Counted from the first letter of the stretch, positions 23,610 through 34,994 are shown. The stretch: 64,000 nt of DNA from Stachybotrys elegans (GCA_020746835.1 JAGPNK010000011.1:124001-188000), one strand, 5' to 3'. Notes: a model not told the origin generated them from the letters alone. Program-made: numbers and translations.

Positions 23610-25367
23610 GGTATGGTGGGAGTTCCTTGATCTGATTAATTAGTAATGAGTGTATGTGTAGTTGTGAAGGGTGGTTTGAGATGGGAGGAGAGAGCAGGGT
23701 TGCTTTGGAATATATACACCTACAAATATTATAGTGGGACGCCATTCAAGAATTATTCAAATGTGACGTCTATTACCTAACTTACATGGCTTGCTACAGA
23801 AATCCGCGTGGACGTGTTTGTACCACACTGTCGTCATACTGTGGATTGATAGTCACTCAGTGGAACTATGTTTTAACCCTTGATGTAGTTAGTGATTGAT
23901 AAAAGACTGACGTGATAGAATATGCCGCTCGCTTATGGCTGGCCAATGGGACTGACACGCAGGTATATTACATCATAGGTGCAGCATAGCTTCCGACCAT
24001 ACGCTGGCGGAGGTATGAACCCTCGACGAGGTGTGATGGAGCCATAACTAGGCAGGATGCATCATTGGGATGTCATCTCTTCATTATGTTGCATCCATTA
24101 AATGTTTTGAGTATCGGGAAAATGTATCAGGAATGAGCATGAAGGCCGACGAGGATGCCTCCCGTCTGTAGAGCGAGGAGGCTTAGGTCATATTGCATCC
24201 ACGCTTCTAGCTTGGCAATGCTAGGTGGCGAACCTTGAGATACGATGCATGTGTTCCCATCTATGCTTATTAGTGTGTTTTTTACACTGATCTCGAGAAA
24301 ACTATTCTCTTTCTGGGAAGGGAAGAAGCACAAGATACTCCATTCCTCCAGCTGCGAGGACTCTTGCCATCATTGTTGCTCAAATGGCACTCACCAATCT
24401 GAGCTGGGGTCAATAATGAGGTTATGACTTTGAATTCTTTCTTCTCATTAACAAGGATATGCTGTATACTCGATCGGACGTAGAGGTGTGCTCATGGGTT
24501 TCGTCTGCCCTCCTGGGCGGTGAACTGGCACCTCGCGGGCCTTCCGAGGTGGAAGCCTTGCATCGCTCCGTCATCCATTCAGCGAACCGACAGACTACGA
24601 GCTTCACCAGATCACGGGAGTCTCCGAGTTCCACGACGCCTGGACCTGGTGGATGCCATAGGAGCCACCGGATTGTCGAAAGCCCGGAGCCGGAGAGCAC
24701 ATTAAATCGCAGACAATCATCTGACGCGAGTAGCCAGCACTGATCGGGAGTCATCGCTTGAGAGGAATATAACCCGTGGCTATGTAGACAATCGGTTCTA
24801 CCTACGTGGAAGTGACGCTATTCTCCAGGCGGGTTCCAAGGGTGGCTGGAGTTCAAATAGAGACCAGGTTGGCTGGCGGCTAGGCTTTGTGACAGAGAAC
24901 TGATATTGTTATCTGCCCTGTTGGGACAGTTTCCCCTACACAAAACCATAACGCAGGCCATCAGGGAGGCTTATGCTCTGTCCTACTAATCATGGGACGT
25001 ATCGCCTTGAGGCAGTCCTGTCACTCATGTCAACAATTGCGTTATACGGGCTTTGGAATTTTATTGGGCTAACTATAATAAATCAAGATTTAAGCATAAG
25101 GTTTAAAAGGCTCTAACTGTTGCTTTGCAGTCTTCCCGGAGTGTTTATAGATACTGGTAGAGTAGTAGTAGTAATAGGGCTACATTCATGTAGGAGCCAA
25201 TAGTAGGATACGATAAGATTGGAAGATATAACCAATGGCAACCGAGCAATATCATCAGGCAGAAGATTAGGCATCAACTGTCACAGCACACGTTTTGCGG
25301 GGAAAGCGCATGATGGAGTGTCTCTGCAACTTGACCTTTACAAGCTCTTTAATCCTGAACCGCATTT
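23610..25367. other. Intergenic, possible relics only
   Basis: No intact gene was found. From 24753 to 24902 the plus strand reads TRGYVDNRFYLRGSDAI... and GGWSSNRDQVGWRLGF before a stop. This is protein-like but not assignable to a family with confidence. Confidence 0.4.
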
Positions 25368-25850
25368 ATGATGGCTAGTTCCTCGCCCTCGGCCATAGCC
25401 GGTTGCCTCCTCGATGTATCTGGTTCCATGCGCGAAGCTTTGGAACGCGGTAACTTTGACGAGCGAGTAACCGATTGTCTCAGCACAGTTCTCCATGTAG
25501 CCCTAAGGCTCGCTCAGTCACAGTAACGTAACAACCCTGAAACACTGATTTTTATCGTTGCTTTCGGGCTTGATACTGGCAAAGGTCACCCGGAAGCAAT
25601 CGACCTGTGTGACGCTGCCGATGCGCTTTTTGGACAAGCTGGAGATCAACTATCCGGCCATGACCTGCTCATTGATCGGCGAGAGATAAAGAGGTCCCTC
25701 ACATTGCGAAGTATATTAAATTTCCGATATTCAGGCGCGCAGATTGGCACCCGGAATGTTGCAGCCGATGTAGAGTGGACTCGGAAGCGGGAGAGACACT
25801 ATAACAGAAAATGGAGAGCATCTTTGTGTGTAGATGGGAGACTTGTTTGA
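25368..25850 (+). pseudogene. von Willebrand A (VWA) domain gene relic with in-frame stop
   Basis: The frame starting at ATG 25368 reads SAIAGCLLDVSGSMREAL, with the DxSxS MIDAS metal-binding motif of VWA domains. It continues as VTDCLSTVLHVALRLAQSQ to a TAA at 25524-25526. The same frame then stays open (NPETLIFIVAFGLDT, then a DLCDAADALFG region) to TGA at 25848-25850. The VWA core spans both sides of the stop, so this is one gene broken by a nonsense change and cut short at its C-terminus. A CAA-to-TAA change would explain the stop. Intact fungal homologues are long intracellular proteins. Confidence 0.7.
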
Positions 25851-26209
25851 TGAGGCTCAACGGGGGAGGCCGCCAACTACGAGATTCAGAGGTTCGATGA
25901 AAGGGTATGATCAGTATGATAGCAGGAATCACTTTCTCAGCAGCAATTTCTAGTACGATAGATATGAGGTGTAGATCAGCTAGCTAGATGTTGCCTTGGT
26001 GATAGAAAAGCTAACCGTCATGAAATCTGAAGGATTGTACCAAACGTGACAAATCTTGTGCCTAGTCACCCAAGGCGTCAAGGGGTTGCAAACACAGTGA
26101 AACATGGATAATACTAGTTGGATTGACATCATAATAAAGCTTTGGGAGAACTCGAAGCCATAGTCAAGCGACTGCATGATTATATAACCAGCTGACTATA
26201 AAGTAGCAT
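25851..26209. other. Intergenic, no gene seen
   Basis: A short AT-rich spacer without recognisable content. Confidence 0.5.
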
Positions 26210-26683
26210 CTAGACAACAGATAAAACGCTCCGATCACCATCGCGCCAGACATTATCAACTATGCTTGATGAAATAACCCATACACCACCCTGTCTAACT
26301 AGTTCGACCCTGTATCGGTTCTTCATGAGGTAATGACGCGATGGATCATCCCTTGAAACATGCTGCGCCTCTACCAGGGCGTCCAAATGTGCCTTATCCC
26401 CGTTCAGTGTCACTCGTGGGTTGCTCACAGAGTGTGTCGTGTCGAGAGTGCTGAGCGACGTAGAAAGGGCAGCAACAATAGAATCCCTCCCTACCACCAC
26501 TGGATACTCAAAACCGGCCTTTGCTGCTGCTGGCCTGAAGTCTGACACGGCATCCTCTGAAAATGCTGATGCAAGGAGAGCCTGGTCGCGTAGATCAACC
26601 CCGGCGGCGAAGCGATATAGGGCGTCCACAACAGCCAACTGATCGGCCATTTGTTGAATAGAAGACATGGTAGTTCGATTCAC
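26210..26683 (-). CDS. SnoaL-like / NTF2-fold protein
   Basis: A single exon of 157 aa, or 152 aa from the second Met at 26668 (MSSIQQMADQLAVVDALYRF), which is the usual start of this family. The sequence follows the SnoaL_4 pattern: an N-terminal helix, YRFAAGVDLRDQALLASAFS, FEYPVVVGRDSIVAALS, then a beta-sheet half (DTTHSVSNPRVTLNGDKAH) ending WVISSSIVDNVWRDGD. These cone-shaped domains bind or transform small hydrophobic molecules, as cyclases, dehydratases or hydroxylation partners. The substrate cannot be told. No signal peptide is present. Confidence 0.8.
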   Translation of the reverse strand: MNRTTMSSIQQMADQLAVVDALYRFAAGVDLRDQALLASAFSEDAVSDFRPAAAKAGFEYPVVVGRDSIVAALSTSLSTLDTTHSVSNPRVTLNGDKAHLDALVEAQHVSRDDPSRHYLMKNRYRVELVRQGGVWVISSSIVDNVWRDGDRSVLSVV

Positions 26684-27790
26684 CGGTTACACCCAAGATA
26701 TTCTTTGCACTTGGGATGTCTCAATACACGTGACCGCCAAATGCTGGTAGAATGAGTTGATGACGAAGTATAGGCGGGAGCTTGTTGATGATTTGAGACA
26801 TGAATAGCTCCAGCAAGCAGACTTTATACTCGTTTCAAAATTCTGTTAACGCACATCCTAATGTCACAAGATCAAGTATTCTCGTTGTGTGATTGGTAAT
26901 CGGCATTGGTCACATCAAGCCGCGCTATAAACCTTACAACCCGGAGTTCCGGTGCTGTGTGTAATTTAGGCTGATTGGGATGCTTACGGGCATGAAAAGG
27001 GAACTTGCGGAGTTTTGAGCTGTTACAAGTCATTACCTGGTCTGGCATGCTCGTATACACATTAGCTCAACCAGGACGGCGCTGACTCGAACGGCAGTCA
27101 AGCTTTCTCAAGTATGGGACTCAAAGGGTTCTTCCATGAAACGCTTGAATATCTAGTATAGAATAAACCTCTGTTCTAGTTTTACTGATAACGGGACAAC
27201 CATTACTGATTACATGGTATCGGCCCTTTGTACCGTATACTCTCCCCTCAACCCTCTCTCTAGGATATGTAAATGAACGCTTAGGATAATTATGTGGGAA
27301 TTCCTTATCCCGGGTGGGGATTATTGGCTTCGAGGCCTTCTCTGACGATCCAGACAATGTCAAATTAACAACAACTGACCTGGTTAAGCATGCGATAATT
27401 CCTAATCCAGTGCCAATGGGATAGAAAACAGTGACTTCGAGAAGCCATCTTACACTAATCCTATTAATTTCTGATGGCTAAGCTAACAGGGAATGGCTTC
27501 TCGTCTCTGGTGTTATAAGCTTACCTAGGTAGGAAGGCTGAAGCCGTAACTCGGAATCCCGCGTACATGTCCACTCGGCCACTGACAGAAGTCTACACAT
27601 CAAGGCAATATGGGGTCATGTCATGCTTGATAAGCATGTCCTTCCCATATGATGGTGGGTTATGGATTTGCGCGTAGTAGAGAAGTCATATTACAGAACG
27701 TGCATCGTTAGTAGACTAGAAACCAAACTCTTCTGATACAAGAAACGCCCTTCAGCACTATATCTCAAATCTTGGTGCAGGAGAATTTTC
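26684..27790. other. Intergenic, no gene seen
   Basis: Only short frames without motifs were found. It separates the SnoaL-like gene from an NmrA-like relic. Confidence 0.5.
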
Positions 27791-27804
27791 ATTGTTTTGA
27801 GTAT

Positions 27805-28527
27805 ACAAGCATTGTGGTTGTCGTTGCTGTCGCCGCAGAAATGGGTGGTATTGGACGCGCTGTCGTCGAAATCGGAAAGCATCAAGTCACTATCTTGGCC
27901 AGAAGGATCTGGGTAACCCTATACACTCAAGTATTCACGCGAAGGCTGACTTCGAAGCCCTTGCTGCGGAAATAGGGGTTCCTATTATCCCGGTGGACTA
28001 CACAAATGTGTTAGCACTTAAGGATCTTCCTGACATCAAAACGTTCACACCGTCATCTCCACGATGAATATGCGAACGACGGAGGGAGAACCTGGCGAGA
28101 TAGAAGTAATTCGTGACGTCGATGCGTCTGAATTAACCAAGCGCATGATCTCCACTGAATGGGGCGTACCCAGTGCAGCTGAGTAGGTCCAATACCGGCC
28201 GGGGCTTCAGTTGCTGTTACATATGAACTCTGTGTTGCATTGCTGACTTAACACTCTCCCAATCTATTCAAGCCAAATCAAGTCCAAGTTGCACGCAAGC
28301 ATCGGGTGAAGGCAGTCCTGAACGACTCTGCGAGCCTTGAAGGCAGTGTCGTATTGTCCACTTTCTTGACTACTGTGTTGCACCAGCTATCCAGACAATA
28401 CTTAGTGCCTGCTACACTGTTCTTGGATATGAAGCATATCCCCGGCACCGGAAACACTCCTGTGGCATACATTCACACCCTTAATGTCGCCAAACTCATC
28501 AATGCGAGTCTGGACCTCGTAGCCTGA
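27805..28527 (+). pseudogene. NmrA-like / isoflavone-reductase-type gene relic
   Basis: Pieces of one protein appear in order in different frames. IVVVVAVAAEMGGIGRAVVE is a damaged Rossmann start. DLGNPIHSSIHAKADFEAL and GVPIIPVDYTNVLALKDLP follow in another frame. Next come ISTMNMRTTEGEPGEIEVI and RMISTEWGVPSAAE, ending at a TAG near 28185. Last is VKAVLNDSASLEGSVVLS and PGTGNTPVAYIHTLNVAKLI, ending at 28527. This order (NAD(P) motif, 'STEWG', 'PG.G..PV.. .HT.DVAK') is typical of fungal NmrA-family reductases. At least two frameshifts and one stop make it non-functional. Confidence 0.75.
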
Positions 28528-28607
28528 GATATTCGTCATCTGTGACATATAACCTTGAACGAGTTTGTGCGGATTGCAGAGGCTGTGAAACCACGGCCAT
28601 ATATGAT

Positions 28608-30632
28608 CTACACCAGCGTAACAGTTTGCCACGAATTCTCATCTCCAACCAGCGAATTTCCTTCTTCAGCATCCAGGGGTCCCCACCCTACACGCCTCAA
28701 CTCTGAGTGCTCATGCATCCGAGCAACAACCAAGCCGTAATAGCTTGACACCTGTGCAGTTACCTGCTCGCTTTCAGATGCTGACGGCCGCTCCATGGTG
28801 CAGCCCAGAATCAATACATAAATTGTCCAATCTCGCCATCTTTTACCGGCCTTGGCAGACTCGTCATCAAACGCAACCTGCAAACACTCCACAGCCCTTG
28901 AGAGCTTGGTGCGAAAGCAGGGTAGAGGAGTCAATCCAGCTTTCTTGAGTCGTATGTCGTGGTCTGTTGTTGGTTTCTCCGCATGTTCTAGCTCAGCAAA
29001 AGGTCCGCGGACACGTATTGATGCGCTTTTGACCTCCCCAAATGGGCTGTTGACGTCTCTCAGCTCAACGTGCCAGCTTTCCAGTGTGGAGATGTCTTTC
29101 CACCGAAGCAAAGGGGGGTCTGAAATGGCAGCTATACCCTTGTAACTGGCCCAGCTCCAACTCGGTCCCGTGTATTCAGTGTAAGATTCAGGTTCTCTGT
29201 CCTTGAGCCCTAACCCCTGCCATGCCAGTTCGTGTATCAGTTCATTAGCCCACAGTCCTGCGACATATTGGCCTTTTGTGGTTTGTTGGAAAATGTTGGC
29301 CAGCCCGCTCATAGAAGGCAGTTTATCGGTCGGCTTTGTCAAATGCCGCTGACCCAAATGCCACAACAGTCTATGCCAGACTTGTCGTAGATCCTGGGAA
29401 GTTCCGTTGCCAGCTCTGACAATGCTCAAGTCACAGAGTCGGCGGTTGTTTTGACATCCATCCTCGCTGACAATGCCATGGTTGCATTCGAAATACATCT
29501 GCCTTGTATTGTAGTGGATGATTCGTTTGGCCAGAACTCGCTCCTGGAGTGCCCATGCTCGGGAACTTAAAGGCTCGGTTGGGAATTCCTTCGACAGGAT
29601 ATTCCGTTCATCGCTAGCCCACACAGACTCCAATTTGACTTGCCCGATATTGGGTATATCAGCGACAGAGGTTGTCCGAGGCTCACGAGTGTGAAAGCAG
29701 CCCGCGTTGCTAGCCCTGGCATGGCCGGCGGCAATGACAACATATGCCTCGGAATATACGCTGACCACTCGTGCCGATTCACGGCCCCACTCCTCGAGGT
29801 CCTCTTGGAAAATGCACAGACTATCGATCCATAGATACCGAATGCCAATGTGCCTAGCCAATTGGATAGCGTCCGAGAATGTTCTGGGTAGTTCGGATAT
29901 GGATATTCCAGCCTTTCGGGAATCATATGATTCGCGAGTCGTACTAAAGGGCAAGTCAGGACCCCAGCAATGGGATAGACAGGCATACCGGCCCTTTGTG
30001 CCAGCTGCCGGCTCTATGAGCTTGATGGTGGTGTTGAGATCGAGTATCCTGGCAGGGAGAATCGAGTCTTGGTTTGAGCAGAGTTGGTGCTTTTCATGGC
30101 AGTTGGTGAGCCAAGCGGCTGCAACGTCAAGACACTGCAGCGATCCAGAGTCAGGTTGAAAAGGCCTTGCAGAAATGGTTGTAGCCAGCGGGCTACCAGG
30201 CTCAACACTGAAGCTGACACCACCGAGGACGAGAGCAGCGTCTATTCCTCTTCGGGGCTTGGAAACAAATACAGTGAAGCCATCTGATCCGCCGGACCGC
30301 TTGGTCAACCACATCATCCGACCATGAGGATTGTCATCATGATCACGGCTAAACTCCTTCCAGGATGTACTCTGCCCTGCTTGGTAACGCTCCATCCAGC
30401 GGCATGCAAGGCCTTGTACCACCACGCAGATAGGACATCCGGTCTGTGCGGCTATAGCCAGAGCCTCCAAGCTTGGATGCCAAGGAAAGCCGACGGGGGC
30501 CCCATCCGGACTCCCAAACAGTAGTCGGATAAGCTCACGATCATCAACAATGTAGTGCAGATTTACTCGCGGGCCCGGAGCCTCAGGCAATGATGAGAAG
30601 GGGACGTTCTGGCAAACCTTGCAAAGCGCCAT
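28608..30632 (-). CDS. HET-domain protein (heterokaryon incompatibility type)
   Basis: A single exon. The frame is open from 30758, but Met at 30632 (MALCKVCQNVPFSSLPE) is preferred because the CxxC start is typical of this class; it gives 674 aa. The HET domain begins at about residue 216 (RYACLSHCWGP), continues with IGIRYLWIDSLCIFQED and VVSVYSEAYVVIAA, and ends near LSSRAWALQERVLAKRII. HET domains trigger cell death or growth arrest when non-self is sensed in fused cells, in some cases through a TIR-like fold. No second sensor domain is recognisable in the C-terminal third. The gene is divergent from the HET-ankyrin gene at 31594. Confidence 0.85.
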   Translation of the reverse strand: MALCKVCQNVPFSSLPEAPGPRVNLHYIVDDRELIRLLFGSPDGAPVGFPWHPSLEALAIAAQTGCPICVVVQGLACRWMERYQAGQSTSWKEFSRDHDDNPHGRMMWLTKRSGGSDGFTVFVSKPRRGIDAALVLGGVSFSVEPGSPLATTISARPFQPDSGSLQCLDVAAAWLTNCHEKHQLCSNQDSILPARILDLNTTIKLIEPAAGTKGRYACLSHCWGPDLPFSTTRESYDSRKAGISISELPRTFSDAIQLARHIGIRYLWIDSLCIFQEDLEEWGRESARVVSVYSEAYVVIAAGHARASNAGCFHTREPRTTSVADIPNIGQVKLESVWASDERNILSKEFPTEPLSSRAWALQERVLAKRIIHYNTRQMYFECNHGIVSEDGCQNNRRLCDLSIVRAGNGTSQDLRQVWHRLLWHLGQRHLTKPTDKLPSMSGLANIFQQTTKGQYVAGLWANELIHELAWQGLGLKDREPESYTEYTGPSWSWASYKGIAAISDPPLLRWKDISTLESWHVELRDVNSPFGEVKSASIRVRGPFAELEHAEKPTTDHDIRLKKAGLTPLPCFRTKLSRAVECLQVAFDDESAKAGKRWRDWTIYVLILGCTMERPSASESEQVTAQVSSYYGLVVARMHEHSELRRVGWGPLDAEEGNSLVGDENSWQTVTLV

Positions 30633-30758
30633 ATCTTGTATGAGGTGAGAAAATTGTGAGTTGCGGAGAGAGTAAGAGGAGGGCGGATGGAGAGAAATAT
30701 CATATTTAACGGAAACGAGGTGCCATACTGAGGGGGAACCATCACTCTCATGTTTCAA

Positions 30759-31593
30759 GTTGATGGGGCTTTACAGGATGCTGCTGCCTGGAGTAGCGGG
30801 TCCAATGTCGTGATATTCTGACAGCTGATTGCGAAGGATGCACTTTGGTCATCCAACATCCATTCCCCTCCTGCTCCACTGGACTCTGAGCTCCGTTGGC
30901 CTATTAACATAACTGGGAGATGGCGGGTCTGGTCAGCCAATGAAGTCGAGCGCAGCTTTGTAAGTTAATTTGTACGCTCTCATACTATGTCTCAAGAACC
31001 TTGAAGCTCCGCGACCGAGTGTCTATTTCGTGATTCAGACTAAATTTGTAGGGTACAGGCCATTGGCAACAGATTTAGCACCATCCCAGCTATGCTTGAT
31101 TCGGAGACGGTGTTACATCGATACGACCATTGTCTTACGCGAATAATACCAAGGTGCTCATCTAGAAGCTGGTCACTCCCGCTCCAGGTTAAGGTTGGCC
31201 AAGTACTGATCTTGTCCTCTACCTTGGTAAGCTATAGCACAGTGCATATGGTATACTTGCCATCAACAAGATACTGATGCGTATAGTGAGATGTTAGTGT
31301 CTGGCAAGGTAATGAAAGTAACTGGCTTAGGCGTCTCCAACTCGGCATCCTCATCTTGCAAGAGGAGCCTTACGTCAATACTGTTAGCTACTCTAGGCTA
31401 TTGCCGCAATCCCTCTGAAGCTGATTGTGAAGTCCTGTTATCTATTTCCCTGATTTCTATGGGCTGCTACTTGACAGGGTTGGTTGGTGGCGGAGGAATT
31501 GGGCTGTGATTGGCCATCGCAGGGGCTGAAGTCAGCTGCGTGATTTGAACATCAGGCAGCAATTCTCCTAACTCTCCCATTCACGAGCACAAA
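30759..31593. promoter_or_regulatory. Shared upstream region of two divergent HET genes
   Basis: The two HET genes face away from each other across this spacer, so their promoters lie here (the 30633-30758 segment is probably 5' leader). No TATA box or repeat is clear. Confidence 0.45.
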
Positions 31594-34491
31594 ATGCGTC
31601 TCATCAACGTGTCAACCCTGGAAATGGAGGAGTTTCCCGCGGGAAAGGCTCCTCCATATGCCATACTGTCGCATACGTGGGGTCAAGACCACGAGGAGAT
31701 GACGCTGCGCGACATGTACGACAAAATCAATAGGCCAGGCAATGGGTCCTTCAAGATACAGAAATGCTGCCAACAGGCCAAGCAAGACGGCCTTCAGTAC
31801 GCCTGGGTCGATACCTGCTGCATTGACAAGACCAATGCGGTTGAACTAACCGAAGCCATCAATTCCATGTTCCGGTGGTACCGTGGTGCTGCTGTTTGCT
31901 ACGCCTACCTCTCGGATGTTTCAGGCGCAGAGTTTATGCCTAAGCTTCATTCGAGCCGTTGGTTCATGAGGGGATGGACACTGCAGGAACTCCTAGCACC
32001 CAAAACAGTTCAGTTCTACAACATGGATTGGAACCAAATTGGAACAAAAGCAGACCTATGCATGGAAATCGAACAAATCACCGGAATACCCCAACACTAC
32101 TTACTCGGGCTCACCGAGCTGCAGGAAGCAAGTGTGGCCCAGCGTATGTCGTGGGCATCAAAGAGAACGACTACACGGACAGAAGATCTTGCATATTGCT
32201 TGCTAGGGATCTTTGATGTCAGCATGCCGATGGTCTACGGTGAAGGCGGGGCGCAAGCCTTCTTCCGACTGCAGGAAGAAATTATGAAACGAGTCCGAGA
32301 CGATTCACTACTTGCGTGGGGACTGGGCCACGACTCCCCTGGGTCAGGAATTACGGCAGGAAGAATCCTGGCGACGGGGCCTTCAGACTTTGCAGGTTGT
32401 GCCGATATTGTTTGCAGAGAATCCTCAACCGTGGACCTCGCGCCGATGAACATGTCTGGTGGCAGGTTGCGCATACACCTACCAGTGTTTACAACTAGTG
32501 ATGGTGACACGGTTGGAATTCTCAACTGCGGGCCCGAGGATGATGCTCAGCAGGTGGTTGGAGTCCCTTTACAAAAAGTGGCCTCTACGTCGCTCGCCGA
32601 GTACTTTCGACCCATCGAACAGAGCTGGAAAATTCGCGTCTTTCCGTCAGGTTGTTCGAAGCTGATATACATCCGCAATGAGCGTGATGATAGGCCCTCG
32701 AAGAACTCGCGGCGGTATTGGCGTTATCGTGATGCCATTGACGCCATGAACTTGGAAATTACGCAGGTTTTTCCACCGTCCCGCTGGGATAAGGAGCAGG
32801 CTCTTCTTATGTCTCCCATCACCAGCAATGGTGACGGCGTACACCGAACAATTGTGCGGCTGCGCCAAGAAGCGGACAATGTCCAAGATTTTGTTGTCGT
32901 GCTTGAAGCAGAGCAAGGAGAATCCCGCGTCCAAGGCCGAATCCACCTGATGGTGTGCAGCACAGAGACTGCATTACAAAAGATAGCCGAGAATTTCCAT
33001 GACATGCGGTCAGCCGTATTTGAGAAACATACAGCTAGCAATGGAATTCTCTGCCTCGAAATCGGTTGGAGCCATGTTCCACGGCAGCCGATCTTTGAGC
33101 TCACAATGAAGACGGCTCATACAGGAGACACCGTGGAAATATCGACTCAGATCCAACAATTAGATTTTGCAAAAGAAGTGCTGGCAAGTTTGCAGCTGAA
33201 GGAGAGGTTATTAAACAAGAAATGCGATGTGAATCAGATGCTGGTTCAAGAAACTTTGTGTCGTGAGAAGGTGCTGGCTGCACAGGAAAAGGTCGAGAAG
33301 GAAATTGCAAGACTAACTAAAAAGTTGGATACGCTCAAAGAGTACGAGATTCTTTCTGACCAGGAGTTGGCATCACTCCGCCAAGACCAGGAAGATATGA
33401 GAATCAAGGTGGAAGACATGACCCAGCGTCATTTCTCTTGGTTTAAGCGCTGGGATGCAACTAAAGGCAACGACCTCAGCCGGCATAGTTACAACAAGCT
33501 CTGCCACGTGATTCTTCACTGGGCCGCGGAAACCGGTGACATCGACATTGTTAAACAAGCTCTTCTCAAAACTGGCCCGCTAGATGAATACGGAGGATAC
33601 AGTGGACCGATGGAGATTACACCACTTCACCGAGCCATCAAAGGCGGCCATACAGCCATTGCAGAACTCCTCCTGATGCATCATGCCCATCCAATGGCAA
33701 TGGATAATTGCTCATTCCAACCGCTACATATCGCTGCTGAAAACGGCCATGGTCTCATCACAGTGATGTTACTCCATGAAGAGATTGACCTAGAGGCACT
33801 GGTTCATTGGAACGCGACAGCTTTGCATTTAGCCGCAGAGGGAGGGCATGACGCTGTTGTGTCTCTCCTCCTCGAGGCTGGTGCTGCGGTCAACGCTGAC
33901 GGGAGCGGAACAACGCCACTACATGCAGCAGTTCGAGGCGGAAGTACCTCTGCTATAGAACACCTGCTGGAGAAGGGTGCCAATGTTGAGGCCCGTGATG
34001 CTGAGGGCTTGACACCGCTGCACCTTGCCATCCTCAGAGAACACACAGCTATTGCGAGATTACTCATAACGGCTGGCGCCGATGTGGAGCGTGTCGAGGG
34101 CAATGGAAAAGGACCCTTGCACATGGCAGTTACATTGGGACATGAGGATATCGTACTGCAACTTCTCCAGAAGAACTCTGACCCAAACGCGAAAACTACC
34201 TCACAAGAAACGCCACTGCATATGGCTGCCAAGTTTGGCAACATAAAGGTCATAGACCTACTGCTCGCCAAGAAGGCCAATATCAACGAAGAAGACCAGA
34301 AGCATTGGACGCCATTATGTTATGCCGTGAGTGAGGGGCATGAATCCACAGTACGGCACCTTCTTACCAAGGGTGCTCTCGTAAGTCTCAGCCTATTCAG
34401 TGTGAGTTCGATGCAATTGGCTCGTGATAACGGGGAAAGGGCTATTTGGAATATTCTTAAGGATCACAAGACGACTGGGGTGTTTGGTTGA
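31594..34491 (+). CDS. HET-ankyrin repeat protein (HET-E-like N-terminus)
   Basis: A single exon of 965 aa. The HET domain fills about residues 1-240: MRLINVSTLEMEEF, YAILSHTWGQ, LQYAWVDTCCIDK, RWFMRGWTLQELLAP and EDLAYCLLGIFDVSMPMVYG. This is the class found in HET-E/HET-D-like incompatibility proteins, which normally carry NACHT-WD40. Here there is no NACHT domain. A charged coiled coil follows (about 535-620, REKVLAAQEKVEKEIARL). About nine ankyrin repeats occupy residues 640-955, with words such as TPLHRAIKGGHTAIAELLL and TALHLAAEGGHDAVVSLLL. The repeats probably bind the trigger and the HET domain executes the response. The gene looks intact. Confidence 0.9.
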   Translation: MRLINVSTLEMEEFPAGKAPPYAILSHTWGQDHEEMTLRDMYDKINRPGNGSFKIQKCCQQAKQDGLQYAWVDTCCIDKTNAVELTEAINSMFRWYRGAAVCYAYLSDVSGAEFMPKLHSSRWFMRGWTLQELLAPKTVQFYNMDWNQIGTKADLCMEIEQITGIPQHYLLGLTELQEASVAQRMSWASKRTTTRTEDLAYCLLGIFDVSMPMVYGEGGAQAFFRLQEEIMKRVRDDSLLAWGLGHDSPGSGITAGRILATGPSDFAGCADIVCRESSTVDLAPMNMSGGRLRIHLPVFTTSDGDTVGILNCGPEDDAQQVVGVPLQKVASTSLAEYFRPIEQSWKIRVFPSGCSKLIYIRNERDDRPSKNSRRYWRYRDAIDAMNLEITQVFPPSRWDKEQALLMSPITSNGDGVHRTIVRLRQEADNVQDFVVVLEAEQGESRVQGRIHLMVCSTETALQKIAENFHDMRSAVFEKHTASNGILCLEIGWSHVPRQPIFELTMKTAHTGDTVEISTQIQQLDFAKEVLASLQLKERLLNKKCDVNQMLVQETLCREKVLAAQEKVEKEIARLTKKLDTLKEYEILSDQELASLRQDQEDMRIKVEDMTQRHFSWFKRWDATKGNDLSRHSYNKLCHVILHWAAETGDIDIVKQALLKTGPLDEYGGYSGPMEITPLHRAIKGGHTAIAELLLMHHAHPMAMDNCSFQPLHIAAENGHGLITVMLLHEEIDLEALVHWNATALHLAAEGGHDAVVSLLLEAGAAVNADGSGTTPLHAAVRGGSTSAIEHLLEKGANVEARDAEGLTPLHLAILREHTAIARLLITAGADVERVEGNGKGPLHMAVTLGHEDIVLQLLQKNSDPNAKTTSQETPLHMAAKFGNIKVIDLLLAKKANINEEDQKHWTPLCYAVSEGHESTVRHLLTKGALVSLSLFSVSSMQLARDNGERAIWNILKDHKTTGVFG

Positions 34492-34808
34492 TTTCATAGA
34501 TTATATTGGATTGTAATTCCATATGTATCAAGCGATAGTCATAATAGTGCACAGATTGGACCATCTTCAGTACAGACACTATTATACTGATGCTGCGATG
34601 GCTGGTCTTGACACATCAAACAAGCGAGGACAGTCACTTTCTAGGTGCACTAGGCCTTCTACACCAGCAGGCTTGTCAATGGGCAACCACCGTGATCTCA
34701 TTTGAGCACAAACCAGTCTCCTGAATTCCAGTCATCTAATTGTGCTGTATGGTGAACGGACTTTGGATGAGTGTCTCATGGGGGTGTCCAGTCGAAGACG
34801 GTAACGAT
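34492..34808. other. Convergent intergenic spacer
   Basis: This lies between the HET-ankyrin stop and a dispersed repeat copy. No gene was seen. Confidence 0.5.
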
Positions 34809-34949
34809 GTGGGATGTCCGTTCGTGCGGCCCAATGGTATATAGACCAGCGACTTCGGCCCCTCTCACGATAAAGAGGATAGATCAATAGATGACAATTG
34901 GTTAGAACTTCGATTGGGAAAAGCTTGACGCTTGTGGCCGAGGCGGTGT
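34809..34949. repeat. Dispersed short element, copy A (diverged)
   Basis: The sequence begins GTGGGATGTCCGTTCGTG and shares long stretches with copies at 52748 and 62220, including GACAATTGGTTAGAA and a CGATTG..AAAAGCTTGAC end. It extends to a GGCCGAGGCGGTG end, which copy B shares but copy C does not. It is more diverged than the other two, and no flanking direct repeat could be seen. Confidence 0.75.
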
Positions 34950-34994
34950 ATAAGGGAAGTTGATTATCATTATTAAAGGTACAGTCGTTATCGG

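Noticed and set aside
24422..24754. 110-codon minus-strand frame and overlapping plus-strand frames
   Set aside because: Frames on both strands are open over a GC-rich stretch, which happens by composition. No motif or start context supports any of them.
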